Shown here piece after piece: positions 47,816-59,370 of a stretch of DNA of 64,000 nucleotides. The translations under genes were made by a program, and so were the position numbers. The notes under the pieces were generated by a model that searched no databases, was not told where the DNA came from, and saw only the letters and a list, made by a program, of their open reading frames with translations. Source of the DNA: Arion vulgaris. Its lineage: Eukaryota; Mollusca; Gastropoda; Stylommatophora; Arionidae. Every line of letters starts with the position of its first letter. The stretch's first letter is position 1. Where the stretch lies: contig CM036755.1 of NCBI GenBank assembly GCA_020796225.1, forward strand, positions 15,687,317 to 15,751,316. Direction: 5' to 3'.

Positions 47816-48234
47816 CATAGAATGAACAACTTTAGTTGTTCATAGAATGTCTAGATTTCATTGCATGTTCAATAAGACATTATACTATAGATCATTGCTC
47901 AATGCATACGCAGTTGTGTGAAAAAACTGAGTGGCACCGTCCGTGGAATAAAAATGGGATCAAAATGTGTGTTTAACTGTGTATACGACACGTTACCATG
48001 TATGTAATTTATCCATACTGCTCTATCTTGTCCTCTCGCACCGTTATAAGTTACGTAAGGTCTGCATTCAATTTTTCCATACCGGCCTATCATGGGCAAC
48101 TCGTTCAATCTCTGCTAAGTAATTGGGTCAAATATTACTGGCCTCCCAGTAAAGTTCGCTTCAGGGTTTCCATAAGACGTCCCTTCTTTGTGAAATCATT
48201 TGTCTCCAACTTTTGGTATTATTTGATCATATCT
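47816..48234. other. no gene recognised
   Basis: Short ORFs on both strands (47899-48108 minus, 47998-48267 plus) show no domain. This may be a degraded LINE upstream of the tail at 48235. Confidence 0.4.
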
Positions 48235-48470
48235 TCATCTTCTCATGTTTATAACAGTTGTTACTAGTGGTTGACCAGACATTTTTCTCAAGGTATGTCC
48301 AACATATCTCCATCTTCTCTTCTTTATAACAGTTGTCACTAGTGGTTGACCAGACAGTTCTCTGATTTCATCACTTCTCCTGAATTCGTTCCATTTTATA
48401 CTCATTATTTTTCGCAGACATCTATTTTTAAATGCATTCAACTTGCTTTCTATATCTTTAGTCATTTTCC
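48235..48470 (-). pseudogene. LINE C-terminal fragment with internal duplication
   Basis: The minus strand encodes KLNAFKNRCLRKIMSIKWNE, then FRRSDEIRELSGQPLVTTVI and KKRRWRYVGHTLRK. This is the typical C-terminal region of an endonuclease-RT LINE (the family pattern is a CLR-I-I-W helix, then a GQ-P segment, then RRW-Y-GH). A segment of about 72 bp covering SGQPLVTTVI and RRWRYVGH is tandemly duplicated, so the motif appears twice. It is heavily 5'-truncated and not functional. It differs in sequence from the other LINE tails in the window. Confidence 0.8.
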
Positions 48471-48572
48471 AGCTCTCGCTGGCATATGTTAGGATTGATA
48501 CAACAGCTCTCGCTGGAATATGTTAGGATTGATACAACAGCTCTCGCTGGCATATGTTAGGATTTATACAAC
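48471..48572. repeat. 34-bp tandem repeat, 3 copies
   Basis: The unit is agctctcgctggcatatgtt plus aggattgatacaac. It directly abuts the LINE tail and may derive from it (upstream RT-thumb codons). Confidence 0.9.
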
Positions 48573-48802
48573 ATAGGAATTGAAATTCGTAACATAGTTT
48601 TTTGTTAAAATATGTATAACTTGGAGTTCCATATTTTATTTAAACTTGTGAAAGTTGATGTTGCTTTGACAATTCCTAGCATAATTTACTGTTGAATATT
48701 TCCCGTGCAACTAAAATTGCAACACATATAGGTGAACTACTCTGTTATTTTTATGAATTTGAATTCCAGGCTGATATTATAAATAAATGTAAACATGGCA
48801 AC

Positions 48803-49062
48803 TTCTTCTTCTTCTTCTTCTTCTTCGAACGCTCCACATCGATCATTTGTTAACCACTCTTTGTGATTTCTATGTCATCCAAGCCTAAGAGCGATTGTAC
48901 GTTGTACCAGTCCAGCACATCCTATTTTTGCAATGTTTTTTATTTACGAGGGTCGCGTCCCCAGGTCCCTACCTCAGTCGTCTCTTACGACAAGCCTTGT
49001 AGACCGCAGTACTACTATTCTTTGCTCCCCATGCGAACCCTGGCAACATACGGGCGCTCTTT
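48803..49062 (-). mobile_element. SINE-like GAA-tail family, copy 3
   Basis: It begins with a (ttc)n run of about 24 bp, then gaacgctccacatcgatcat, gttaaccactctttgtgatt, ccagcacatcc, ttttatttacgagggt and ctacctcagtcgtctcttac. Homologous to 42171-42405 and, inverted, to 4262-4513. The TSD is not clear. It is non-coding. Confidence 0.85.
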
Positions 49063-49394
49063 GTCAACTAAAAGTTTAGGTAGCAATTATAAACAAATGT
49101 AATAGATGAAATATTGATCACCAAGCCGACAGACACAAAACTGATTTCAAAGCAGAAATAATAAGAGAAATGCCTGGATGAAAGCTTTACCAGAGAGACA
49201 GACGAGAGCGTCCAGCGTCCTGAAGGCTAGACGATGAAAGATCTGAGAGAGGCAGACGATAGAAACCTGAAGGCTAAACGATCTCGGTGATCAATAGAAA
49301 ATCTGATCTGATCTATATGAACTAAACTACGGTTGTCTATTTTATTGATTAGAACAGGAAGTGGTTCTTGGGAGGGATTGGGGAGGGGGTGTCT
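49063..49394. other. unique sequence before the 43-bp array
   Basis: Nothing was recognised apart from a short internal duplication of agacgatNgaaa near 49230-49260. Confidence 0.5.
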
Positions 49395-52300
49395 AAGTAA
49401 TTGAGAAATGTAGGGATTGCAGCAAACAGTGCCAACATACAAACAGTGAAATATAGGGATTGCAGCAAACAGTGCCAACATACAAACAGAGAAATATAGG
49501 GATTGCAGCAAACAGTGCCAACATACAAACAGTGAAATATAGGGATTGCAGCAAACAGTGCCAACATACAAACAGAGAAATATAGGGATTGCAGCAAACA
49601 GTGCCAACATACAAACAGAGAAATATAGGGATTGCAGCAAACAGTGCCAACATACAAACAGAGAAATATAGGGATTGCAGCAAACAGTGTCAACAGACAG
49701 AGAAATGTAGGGATTGCAGCAAACAGTGCCAACATACAAACAGAGAAATATAGGGATTGCAGCAAACAGTGTCAACACACAAACAGAGAAATATAGGGAT
49801 TGCAGCAAACAGTGTCAACAGACAAACAGACAAATGTAGAGAAATATAGGGATTGCAGCAAACAGTGCCAACATACAAACAGAGAAATATAGGGATTGCA
49901 GCAAACAGTGTCAACAGACAAACAGACAAATGTAGGGATTGCAGCAAACAGTGCCAACATACAAACAGAGAAATGTAGAGAAATATAGGGATTGCAGCAA
50001 ACAGTGCCAACATATAAACAGAGAAATATAGGGATTGCAGCAAACAGTGTCAACACACAAACAGAGAAATATAGGGATTGCAGCAAACAGTGTCAACAGA
50101 CAGAGAAATGTAGGGATTGCAGCAAACAGTGCCAACATACAAACAGAGAAATATAGGGATTGCAGCAAACAGTGTCAACACACAAACAGAGAAATGTAGG
50201 GATTGCAGCAAACAGTGTCAACAGACAAACAGACAAATGTAGAGAAATATAGGGATTGCAGCAAACAGTGCCAACATACAAACAGAGAAATATAGGGATT
50301 GCAGCAAACAGTGTCAACAGACAAACAGACAAATGTAGGGATTGCAGCAAACAGTGCCAACATATAAACAGAGAAATATAGGGATTGCAGCAAACAGTGT
50401 CAACAGACAAACAGAGAAATATAGGGATTGCAGCAAACAGTGCCAACATACAAACAGAGAAATATAGGGATTGCAGCAAACAGTGCCAACATACAAACAG
50501 AGAAATATAGGGATTGCAGCAAACAGTGTCAACACACAAACAGAGAAATATAGGGATTGCAGCAAACAGTGTCAACAGACAAACAGACAAATGTAGAAAA
50601 TAGGGATTGCAGCAAACAGTGCCAACATACAAACAGAAATATAGGGATTGCAGCAAACAGTGCCAACATACAAACAGAGAAATATAGGGATTGCAGCAAA
50701 CAGTGTCAACACACAAACAGAGAAATATAGGGATTGCAGCAAACAGTGTCAACACACAAACAGAGAAATATAGGGATTGCAGCAAACAGTGTCAACAGAC
50801 AGAGAAATGTAGGGATTGCAGCAAACAGTGCCAACATACAAACAGAGAAATATAGGGATTGCAGCAAACAGTGCCAACACACAAACAGAGAAATATAGGG
50901 ATTGCAGCAAACAGTGTCAACAGACAAACAGACAAATGTAGAGAAATATAGGGATTGCAGCAAACAGTGCCAACATACAAACAGAGAAATATAGGGATTG
51001 CAGCAAACAGTGTCAACAGACAAACAGACAAATGTAGGGATTGCAGCAAACAGTGCCAACATATAAACAGAGAAATATAGGGATTGCAGCAAACAGTGTC
51101 AACACACAAACAGAGAAATATAGGGATTGCAGCAAACAGTGTCAACAGACAGAGAAATGTAGGGATTGCAGCAAACAGTGCCAACATACAAACAGAGAAA
51201 TATAGGGATTGCAGCAAACAGTGTCAACACACAAACAGAGAAATGTAGGGATTGCAGCAAACAGTGTCAACAGACAAACAGACAAATGTAGAGAAATATA
51301 GGGATTGCAGCAAACAGTGCCAACATACAAACAGAGAAATATAGGGATTGCAGCAAACAGTGTCAACAGACAAACAGACAAATGTAGGGATTGCAGCAAA
51401 CAGTGCCAACATATAAACAGAGAAATATAGGGATTGCAGCAAACAGTGTCAACAGACAAACAGAAATATAGGATTGCAGCAAACAGTGCCAACATACAAA
51501 CAGAGAAATGTAGGGATTGCAGCAAACAGTGTCAACAGACAAACAGAGAAATACAGGGATTGCAGTAAACTGTGTCAACATACAAACAGAGAAATACAGG
51601 GATTGCAGCAAACTGTGTCAACATACAAACAGAGAAATACAGGGATTGCAGCAAACTGTGTCAACATACAAACAGAGAAATACAGGGATTGCAGTAAACT
51701 GTGTCAACATACAAACAGAGAAATACAGGGATTGCAGTGAACTGTGTCAACATACAAACAGAGAAATGTAGGGATTGCAGTAAACTGTGTCAACATACAA
51801 ACAGAGAAATACAGGGATTGCAGCAAACTGTGTCAACATACAAACAGAGAAATGTAGGGATTGCAGTAAACTGTGTCAACATACAAACCGAGAAATAAAG
51901 GGATTGCAGTAAACTGTGTCAACATACAAACAGAGAAATACAGGGATTGCAGTAAACTGTGTTAACATACAAACAGAGAAATACAGGGATTGCAGTAAAC
52001 TGTGTCAACATACAAACAGAGAAATACAGGGATTGCAGTAAACTGTGTCAACATACAAACAGAGAAATACAGGGATTGCAGTAAACTGTGTCAACATACA
52101 AACAGAGAAATACAGGGATTGCAGTAAACTGTGTCAACATGCAAACAGAGAAATACAGGGATTGCAGTAAACTGTGTCAACATACAAACAGAGAAATACA
52201 GAGATTGCAGTAAACTGTGTCAACATACAAACAGAGAAATATAGGGATTGCAGTAGACAGTGCCAACATACAAACAGAGAAATATAGGGATTGCAGCAAA

Positions 52301-53155
52301 CAGTGCCAACATACAAACAGTGAAATATAGGGATTGCAACAAACAGTGACAACATACAAACAGAGAAATATAGGGATTGCAGTAAACAGTGCCAACATAC
52401 AAACAGAGAAATATAGGGATTGCAGTAAACAGTGCCAACATACAAACAGAGAAATATAGGGATTGCAGCAAACAGTGCCAACATACAAACGGAGAAATAT
52501 AGGGATTGCAGTAAACTGTGTCAACATACAAACAGAGAAATACAGGCATTGCAGTAAACTGTGTCAACACACAAACAGAGAAATATAGGGATTGCCGTAA
52601 ACAGTGACAACATACAAACAGAGAAATACAGGGATTGCAGTAAACAGTGCCAACATACAAACAGAGAAATATAGGGATTGCAGCAAACAGTGTCAACATA
52701 CAAACAGAGAAATACAGGGATTGCAGTAAACTGTGTCAACATACACACAGAGAAATACAGGGATTGCAGTAAACTGTGCCAACATACAAACAGAGAAATA
52801 CAGGGATTGCAGTAAACAGTGCCAACATACAAACAGAGAAATATAGGGATTGCAGCAAACAGTGCCAACATACAAACAGAGAAATATAGGGATTGCAGCA
52901 AACAGTGTCAACATACAAACAGAGAAATACAGGGATTGCAGTAAACTGTGTCAACATACAAACAGAGAAATACAGGGATTGCAGTAAACTGTGTCAACAT
53001 ACAAACAGAGAAATATAGGGATTGCAGCAAACAGTGTCAACAAACAGAGAAATACAGGGATTGCAGCAAACAGTGTCAACAAACAGAGAAATACAGGGAT
53101 TGCAGCAAACAGTGTCAACAAACAGAGAAATGTAGGGATTGCAGCAAACTGTGCA
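49395..53155. repeat. 43-bp minisatellite, about 87 copies, with a higher-order period near 350 bp
   Basis: The unit is agaaatatagggattgcagc plus aaacagtgccaacatacaaa and cag. Variant units include a shortened form (tgtcaacagacagagaaatg) and an extended one with cagacaaatgtagagaaata. The same variant order returns at about 350 bp or its multiples: equivalent points at 50043, 50393, 51092 and 51442. From about 51540 to 52240 a subfamily with aaactgtgtcaac takes over. The final units (53030-53150) are shortened. All six frames carry spurious long ORFs. Confidence 0.97.
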
Positions 53156-53217
53156 AAAAGGATACAGCAAACAAGAAGAGAGAAAGTCAGATTATAAGAG
53201 AAAAACGTGTAATCAAG

Positions 53218-53252
53218 TCTTCCCTCTCTCTCTCCATCTCTCTCTCTCTCTA
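53218..53252. repeat. (CT)n tract
   Basis: A ct-rich run with two interruptions. Confidence 0.9.
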
Positions 53253-53509
53253 ACAAAAGGATACAACAACAAGAGAGTGCGCTGTATGCTTCAAATAGTT
53301 GCATGGCAATATCCCTCCGCCGCGTCTCGTTTGATGTGTGATTGTTGGCAGTAGCTATGGCTGCCAGCCGAGGAAGAATAACTGTGGAGAGATAACAACA
53401 TATAGATAATACATACTTGATTATTATATGTCAACAATATGAGTAGCTATGGCCGCCAGTTGGGGAAGAATAACTGGTAGTCTATATCTCTCTCTCGTGA
53501 TCCCCACCT

Positions 53510-53825
53510 AGACTGATGAACCAGATTTTATCATGAATGCTACCGTGGTTTTAAGGGACTCCGTTCCTCCGTACAGCTTCTCGCAATTGCACCGGGTTTT
53601 ATCCCACAGCTCGCTCCTCTCCGTAGAAATGGCACGCCACCTGCCGAGAGTATTGCACAAAGCACGAACTCCGTAGCTCCAATCTAATTGTAGTAATTGT
53701 AGTAACAACAATCCTAGGGGTCTCTGGAAAAAAACTGCACTCGTGAGCAGAATGGCGCGATCCGGACTCGAACCTACGACCTTCGACTCACAAGGCAAAG
53801 GACTTAACCACTTAGCCACAGAGAC
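53510..53825 (-). mobile_element. tRNA-derived SINE
   Basis: The minus strand 53825-53753 is 73 nt long with pol III promoter boxes at tRNA positions: A box tggctaagtgg and a perfect B box ggttcgagtcc. TTCGA falls at tRNA positions 54-58 and CT at 32-33. The acceptor, D and T stems are poorly paired (alternate mismatches in the acceptor), so it is not a working tRNA. About 240 nt of unrelated body follow downstream. This is a SINE layout. It lies at the 3' edge of the RNase H LINE fragment at 53826-54257. I could not identify the TSD. Confidence 0.75.
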
Positions 53826-54307
53826 ACCTCTTTGTTTATGGGCCAGGTTTCTTTTCTTAGGCCTGCTACCAATTGGCAATCTTGCAGTATGTGCTCTGCA
53901 GTCATGTCCGTCTTTTTTGCATGGGCACAGGCTAGTTGTGCCAATTTTAAATTTGTTAAACATGTGGGCTCGAAGCTTGTTGTGGCCGGTACGGAGGTGG
54001 AATATAGCAACTTGTTCACTACGAGATAAACCATAGTACCCGTCGCTGTTGTTGTGCTGTGGATGGTCTTTTGACCATTTGTCTTTATAGTGCCAGCCGA
54101 TGGTTGTTCTGGCTTCCTCATAACTGGTCTCGAGATCAGTCTGCGGTAGTCGCCCGCCTTCTTTAGCTAACTTGTCGGCTTGTTCATTTCCGCTTATGTT
54201 TGCAGTGTGATGGTATCCACTGAATGACGGTGCGTTTAAGTGAGTACACTAGTGCGTAGTTACAGCGATACTATAAATAGAATCAAATCAGGGGAGACTA
54301 CTTTCTA

Positions 54308-54611
54308 TTGGGTGATTTTAATGCACATTTAGGTTCTGATAGGACAGGTGTTGAGGCATATCTAGGACACCTCGGAGACAACACTAGTCAGAGAAATGGA
54401 AACGGCATAAGACTTCTGGAATTGTGTAACCAGCATGACCTAATTATTACCAACACACAATTTCAACACCGGCAATCACACATTTATACCTGGTACAAAT
54501 GGAACAACTTAGACTGCAAGAGTCAAATAGATTTTATACTAGTCAAAAGATCAAAAAGAAGGTCAGTGATATACGCAAGGGCTATACCAAATTTATGCAT
54601 AGACACGGACC
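54308..54611 (+). pseudogene. LINE-A endonuclease domain, N-truncated
   Basis: The frame starting GDFNAHLGSDRTGVEAYLGH has the apurinic-endonuclease signatures GDFN (Asp/Asn), then ELCNQHDLIITNTQF, then the YTWYKWNN and SQIDFIL block. It reaches the catalytic DTDHKAVV at 54600-54615. The two-metal endonuclease would nick the chromosomal target to prime reverse transcription. The N-terminal catalytic Asn/Glu part is absent through 5' truncation. Immediately after the catalytic His the 30-bp array begins in frame, so the domain end is lengthened by repeats. The frame ends at 54881-54883. Confidence 0.88.
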
Positions 54612-54830
54612 ACAAAGCGGTAGTTATGACTATCAGAACACACAAAGCGGTAGTTATGACTATGAGAACACACAAAGCGGTAGTTATGACTATCAGAACA
54701 CACAAAGCGGTAGTTATGACTATCAGAACACACAAAGCGGTAGTTATGACTATCAGAACACACAAAGCGGTAGTTATGACTATCAGAACACACAAAGCGG
54801 TAGTTTTGACTATCAGAACACACAAGAAGA
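54612..54830. repeat. 30-bp minisatellite grown from LINE endonuclease codons, 7 copies
   Basis: The unit cacaaagcggtagttatgac plus tatcagaaca translates in the endonuclease frame as KAVVMTIRTH repeated. The first copy is the natural DHKAVVMTIRTH of the LINE. One unit has tatgagaaca and the last has agttttgac. Confidence 0.93.
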
Positions 54831-54915
54831 GTACCAAAGGGCAACGCACGACTACAAAAGAAATAATCAAAATCAATAAATGAACAGATGTCAACACACA
54901 AGAGTCATATCTTCA

Positions 54916-56103
54916 ACATATGGGCAGATACAACATATGGGCAAATACAACATATGGGCAAATACAACATATGGGCAAATACAACATATGGACAAATACA
55001 ACATATGGGCAAATACAACATATGGGCAAATACAGCATATGGGCAGATACAACATATGGGCAGATACAACATATGGGCAGAAACAACATATGGGCAAATA
55101 CAACATATGGGCAAATACAACATATGGGCAAATACAACATATGGGCAAATACAACATATGGGCAGATACAACATATGTGCAGATACAACATATGGGCAAA
55201 TACAACATATGGGCAGATACAACATATGGGCAGATACAACATATGGGCAGATACAACATATGGGCAGATACAACATATGGGCAGATACAACATATGGGCA
55301 GATACAACATATGGGCAAATACAACATATGGGCAAATACAACATATGGGCAGATACAACATATGGGCAGATACAACATATGGGCAAATACAACATATGGG
55401 CAAATACAACATATGGGCAAATACAACATATGGGCAAATACAACATATGGGCAGATACAACATATGGGCAGATACAACATATGGGCAAATACAACATATG
55501 GGCAGATACAACATATGGGCAGATACAACATATGGGCAAATACAACATATGGGCAAATACAACATATGGGCAAATACAACATATGGGCAGATACAACATA
55601 TGGGCAAATACAACATATGGGCAGATACAACATATGGGCAAATACAACATATGGGCAGATACAACATATGGGCAAAAACAACATATGGGCAAATACAACA
55701 TATGGGCAAATACAACATATGGGCAAATACAACATATGGGCAGATACAACATATGGGCAAATACAACATATGGGCAAATACAACATATGGGCAAATACAA
55801 CATATGGGCAGATACAACATATGGGCAAAAACAACATATGAGCAAATACAACATATGGGCAAATACAACATATGGGCAGATACAACATATGGGCAGATAC
55901 AACATATGGGCAAATACAACATATGGGCAGATACAACATATGGGCAAATACAACATATGGGCAAATACAACATATGGACAAATACAACATATGGGCAAAT
56001 ACAACATATGGGCAAATACAACATATGGGCAAATACAACATTTGGGCAAATACAACATATGGGCAGGTACAACATATGGGCAAATACAACATATGGGCAA
56101 AAA
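54916..56103. repeat. 17-bp minisatellite grown from LINE linker codons, about 70 copies
   Basis: The unit is acatatgggcaRatacaa-like (17 bp: acatatgggcaaataca). It lies between the endonuclease and the RT of LINE-A copy 3. Because 17 is not a multiple of three and no register contains a stop, all six frames stay open for 300-430 codons. Units differ mainly at cagata or caaata, with rare caaaaa, cagaaa and gggcaggta. Confidence 0.96.
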
Positions 56104-57913
56104 AAACCCATCAAAACGATCTCACTGAGTATAGAACAGCTAGAAAACAAGCCAAGGAGATAATAAAGAAGTCTAAAATACAAGCATGGCAAGATTATGG
56201 CGAAACATTAAATTCAGACTACAAAAATTCAACAAGACAGTTCTACAAGAAAATTAAAGCCATGCGGGAAAGACAAGAACAATATGACCCACCTGAAATT
56301 ATTAACGATGAAAACGGTCAAGCTCTTAATGATCCAAAAATGATAATGAACAGATGGCGGCAATACTTTAATGAACTTCTCAACCTATAACAAGAGGACC
56401 AACTGAACACTCAAGAACACACAGTAAATGTAACTTCAGAAGTAGAACCAAGTATAACACTATCAGAGATTAGAAATGCTGTAAATATGGCACCACCTAA
56501 TAAAACACCAGGCCCAGACAATATCCCGGCCGACCTAATCAAAGCAACTAAAGAGGTAGGAATCAGCTGGCTCCATAGACTATTCAACCACATCTGGATC
56601 ACACAAGAAACACCAGAAGATTGGAGGAATGCTACAATTGTTCCCATCTGGAAGAAGAAAGGTAGCAAGAGGACTGTACAAAGTATAGAGTAATAGTGCT
56701 ACTGAGCCACACTGGGAAAATATTCTGCAAAATACTTGAGAAAAGGCTCCGCCACATCATCGAGCCACAGCTTAATGACTCCCAAATGGGATTCAGGAAG
56801 AACAAAAGCTGTGCAGACGCAATATTCGCCCTCAGGCAGTTAGTAGAAAGGACTGTCGAATTCGACAAACACCTACACGTTGCATTTGTAGATCAGGAAA
56901 AAGCGTTCGACCGCGTAGATAGGCACAAGTTGTGGAAAATACTAACAACCTATGGGGTTAATGACCACCTAATCAACCTTTGCAAGAGCATTTACACTGA
57001 CAGCCAATGTACGATTAGAACAAATACAGGATTATCAGAAAAGTTTCACGTAGGGTCAGGAGTAAGACAAGGTTGCGTACTATTCCCGCTGCTATTCATC
57101 ACGTATATTGACCACATCTGTAAAATAGCTAACACCAGCGAAGGAAACAACCTCGGAGAGCTCTTAAATGAATTTCTTTTTGCAGACGATCAGGTAATCA
57201 TATCAACAACAGAAGAACAGCTACAACAACACATCAACAGACTCCAGTTAGCATGTAACGAATACAACATGAGAATTAACATCGACAAAACAGAAGTAAT
57301 GACATTCGCCAAAGAGGAAAGCACTACCAATATCTCCATCGATAATCACCTACTAAATCAAGTAAAAGACTTCACATACCTGGGAGCATTTTTTTAAGCA
57401 AACGGAAGAATAACTAATGAAATTCAACACAGATGCAACAAAGCAAATCAAATGATAGGGCAAATGGCGCCAATTTTAAGATGCAAACACGTCACCATGA
57501 ACACAAAAAGAGCAATGTTCAACACAATCTTTCTCCCCACATTATGTTACCAGTGCCAAACCTGGACGCTGACAACAAACGATAGAAGAAAACTAGTCAC
57601 AACAGAGATGAAGTGTTTACGCAGAATGCTGGGTGTAACAGAAGAGACCGGTTGAGAAATGAAGACATCAGGAAAAAGTGGGTACAACATCAGTACTAGA
57701 CTTCATCAAGAAACAACAAATTAAATGGTTCGGCCACGTAAGCAGATTACCATCAGACAGTGCACCCAAAGAGCAATGCTGCTCCGATACAATGGGTACA
57801 AAGCAAAAGGCCGGCCACGCAAAATATGGACCTCAGAGATAACAGAGGCGTCGAAAGAGACTATTTACAAAGCGCATACTAGGGCCCGTTCTAGAAATCT
57901 CTTCCTGACCTGA
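56104..57913 (+). pseudogene. LINE-A reverse transcriptase, copy 3, few lesions
   Basis: From 56125 the linker reads TEYRTARKQAKEIIKKSK and continues to FNELLNL and a stop at 56388-56390. RT follows: PDNIPADLIKATKEVGISW at 56515, then GFRKNKSCADAIFALRQL, VDQEKAFDRVDRHKLWKIL, SGVRQGCVLFPLLF at 57055, and FADDQVIISTTEEQ at 57180 with both catalytic aspartates. Next come INIDKTEVMTF and DFTYLGAFF with a stop at 57394-57396, caused by a t-run. The thumb continues (TKRAMFNTIFLPTLCYQCQT, then EMKCLRRMLGV), then a frameshifted QIKWFGHVSRLPSDSAP tail. The lesions (stops at 56388, 56692 and 57394, frameshift near 57650) are few. By this measure it is the best-preserved RT in the window, and is probably the youngest large insertion. 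Confidence 0.92.
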
Positions 57914-58106
57914 CGCTGTGAGGCAAACAGGATTCGAGAAAGAAAGAGAAAGAAAGACTAGTGCGTCGAGGGTCGCTTTCAGCTCATTGAGCTCTGTTTT
58001 GCCTACCCTTTTGAGTGCCGTGATGACTAATAGAGCATCGGTGAATATCACAACTTTGTTGCGAGAGGTGTCTCTTCTCTCTATGATCATTTTAGCCGCT
58101 GTTCTT

Positions 58107-59370
58107 CTTTTTCTTCTTCCTCGATCGTTCTAGGCTAGTTTTTATCATTCTATTGTGATATATCAGAACGTAATGTACGTGCACCAACCTTCAGCACCTA
58201 TTTGAGCACAGTTGCTTATCCTTTGGTGGGGTGTTCGATTTCAGCAAGCTATTGTGTGCGGTTCACTCTCCGCTAGCCTTTGACTGTCCCCAGCCGTAAC
58301 CCACAAGGCAGTGGGTTGCTATTTTCTTTCAGGGCAGCGACCCTTAGACGGCCTGCCCTCCTGGCTTATGAACGCCATCTGTCCAGCAAAACCGGTCGTT
58401 TTAATGAACACCTTGGTTTTTATCGCCCGTTCAGGTTTGTTTGCGGTTTGCTCCGCTAGCCTTTGATTGTCCCCAATCAAAACTACAAGGCAGCAGTAGT
58501 TCCCTGCGAGCGGAAACGCGCACTGGTTTTGCCTCTGTTGGGCTTTCCAGTTCTACTCATGTGGGTGGGACGCATACCCTCTTGACGTGCCGACCTGCCC
58601 CTCGATGGGGCCCAATATGGCTTTGCCACCGTGCGTACTTGCTCTGCCCTGGTGCCTAGCTCACCATTTCCGTCAATTCCCAGTGGGCTGTCCGACTTCG
58701 AGAGGGCAAAAACCGAGTTTCGTCCCATGATGCCCACGTGCAACTCAACTCAAAGCATACTCATCGGCTCTAGGGTAGTTCCTCTAGAGAGAGCATGCTT
58801 GGGCTCCATATTTCGCAGCACGAGGGTCAACGTCTCTTCGATGGCTTTGGGTCGTGCCTCCATGTCTGTGATGGGGGCCAGTGCTTTGACATATGTGACC
58901 CAGCTTGCGGTTCAACTCGGCACTCAGCATACTCATCGGCTCTAGAGTGGTGGCTAAAGAGAGTATGCCTGGGCTCCGAATTTCGCCATACGCGGGTCAA
59001 CGTCCCTTCGATGGTTCTGATTCGAACTTTTGACCCATGTGGACCAACGCGTGGCCCAACTCATCACCCGGCATTCTCATCGTCTCAAGAGAAGTGCATC
59101 AAGAGAGAGAATGCGTGGGCTCCGAGTTATGCCACGCGAGGTTCCACATGTGTCGTTCTAGCTTTTCCCATCGTCCGGGAGATAAGAGCATTAATAGTCA
59201 CACTGGGAATTCACTCGTCTGTGTTGCGGGCGGATCCCATCAAGCATGACTACCTTTGCATCTCTACTTGCCCCAGAGTAGCTGTCCCACAGCACCTGTC
59301 CTCTTGGTCAGACCGGAACCACCGTCTGTTACCAGGGTCACTACGTGGAGGTGAGAGCAGGGGATTAGAG
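58107..59370 (-). mobile_element. GC-rich GAA-tailed retroposon, copy 2, without rRNA head
   Basis: A 1,264-bp insert in the RNase H LINE. TSD agccgctgttctt (58094-58106) and agccgttgttctt (59371-59383), with one mismatch. The ttc-rich left end is a GAA-rich tail on the minus strand. Its body is homologous to 12221-13540. It contains three internal direct repeats of about 145-171 bp marked by catNctcatcgNctcNag at 58757, 58928 and 59072. ORFs on both strands lack any domain that I recognise, so I treat it as non-autonomous. Its GC content and CpG content stand out from the AT-rich surroundings. Confidence 0.8.

Larger units (their letters stand above)
54258..57956 (+). mobile_element. LINE-A copy 3, nearly complete, with two internal minisatellites
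   Basis: A 3.7-kb plus-strand LINE is inserted in the RNase H LINE. The 10-bp TSD actagtgcgt occurs at 54248-54257 and 57957-57966. On the minus strand the host frame rejoins as KATLDALVYSLKRT. The copy is 5'-truncated inside the endonuclease and ends in a (gaaa)n tail at 57930-57956. Within it, 54612-54830 and 54916-56103 are tandem arrays made from its own sequence. Without them it would be about 2.3 kb. It belongs to the same broad family as 7604-9967 (KWFGH tail, GVRQGCV, FADDQ) but a different subfamily, given its gaaa tail and protein differences. Confidence 0.92.

Noticed and set aside
48777..49102. 16-bp TSD around SINE copy 3 (ttataaataaatgtaa and ttataaacaaatgtaa)
   Set aside because: The left copy is separated from the GAA tail by about ten bases, so the match is not at the proper junction.
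53753..53825. Functional tRNA gene (anticodon position would read TGT)
   Set aside because: Acceptor, D and T stems have multiple mismatches and it continues into a SINE body.
54880..56192. Very long ORFs (up to 433 codons) in all six frames
   Set aside because: A 17-bp stop-free unit keeps every frame open. Six simultaneous frames show this is a property of the repeat and not coding.
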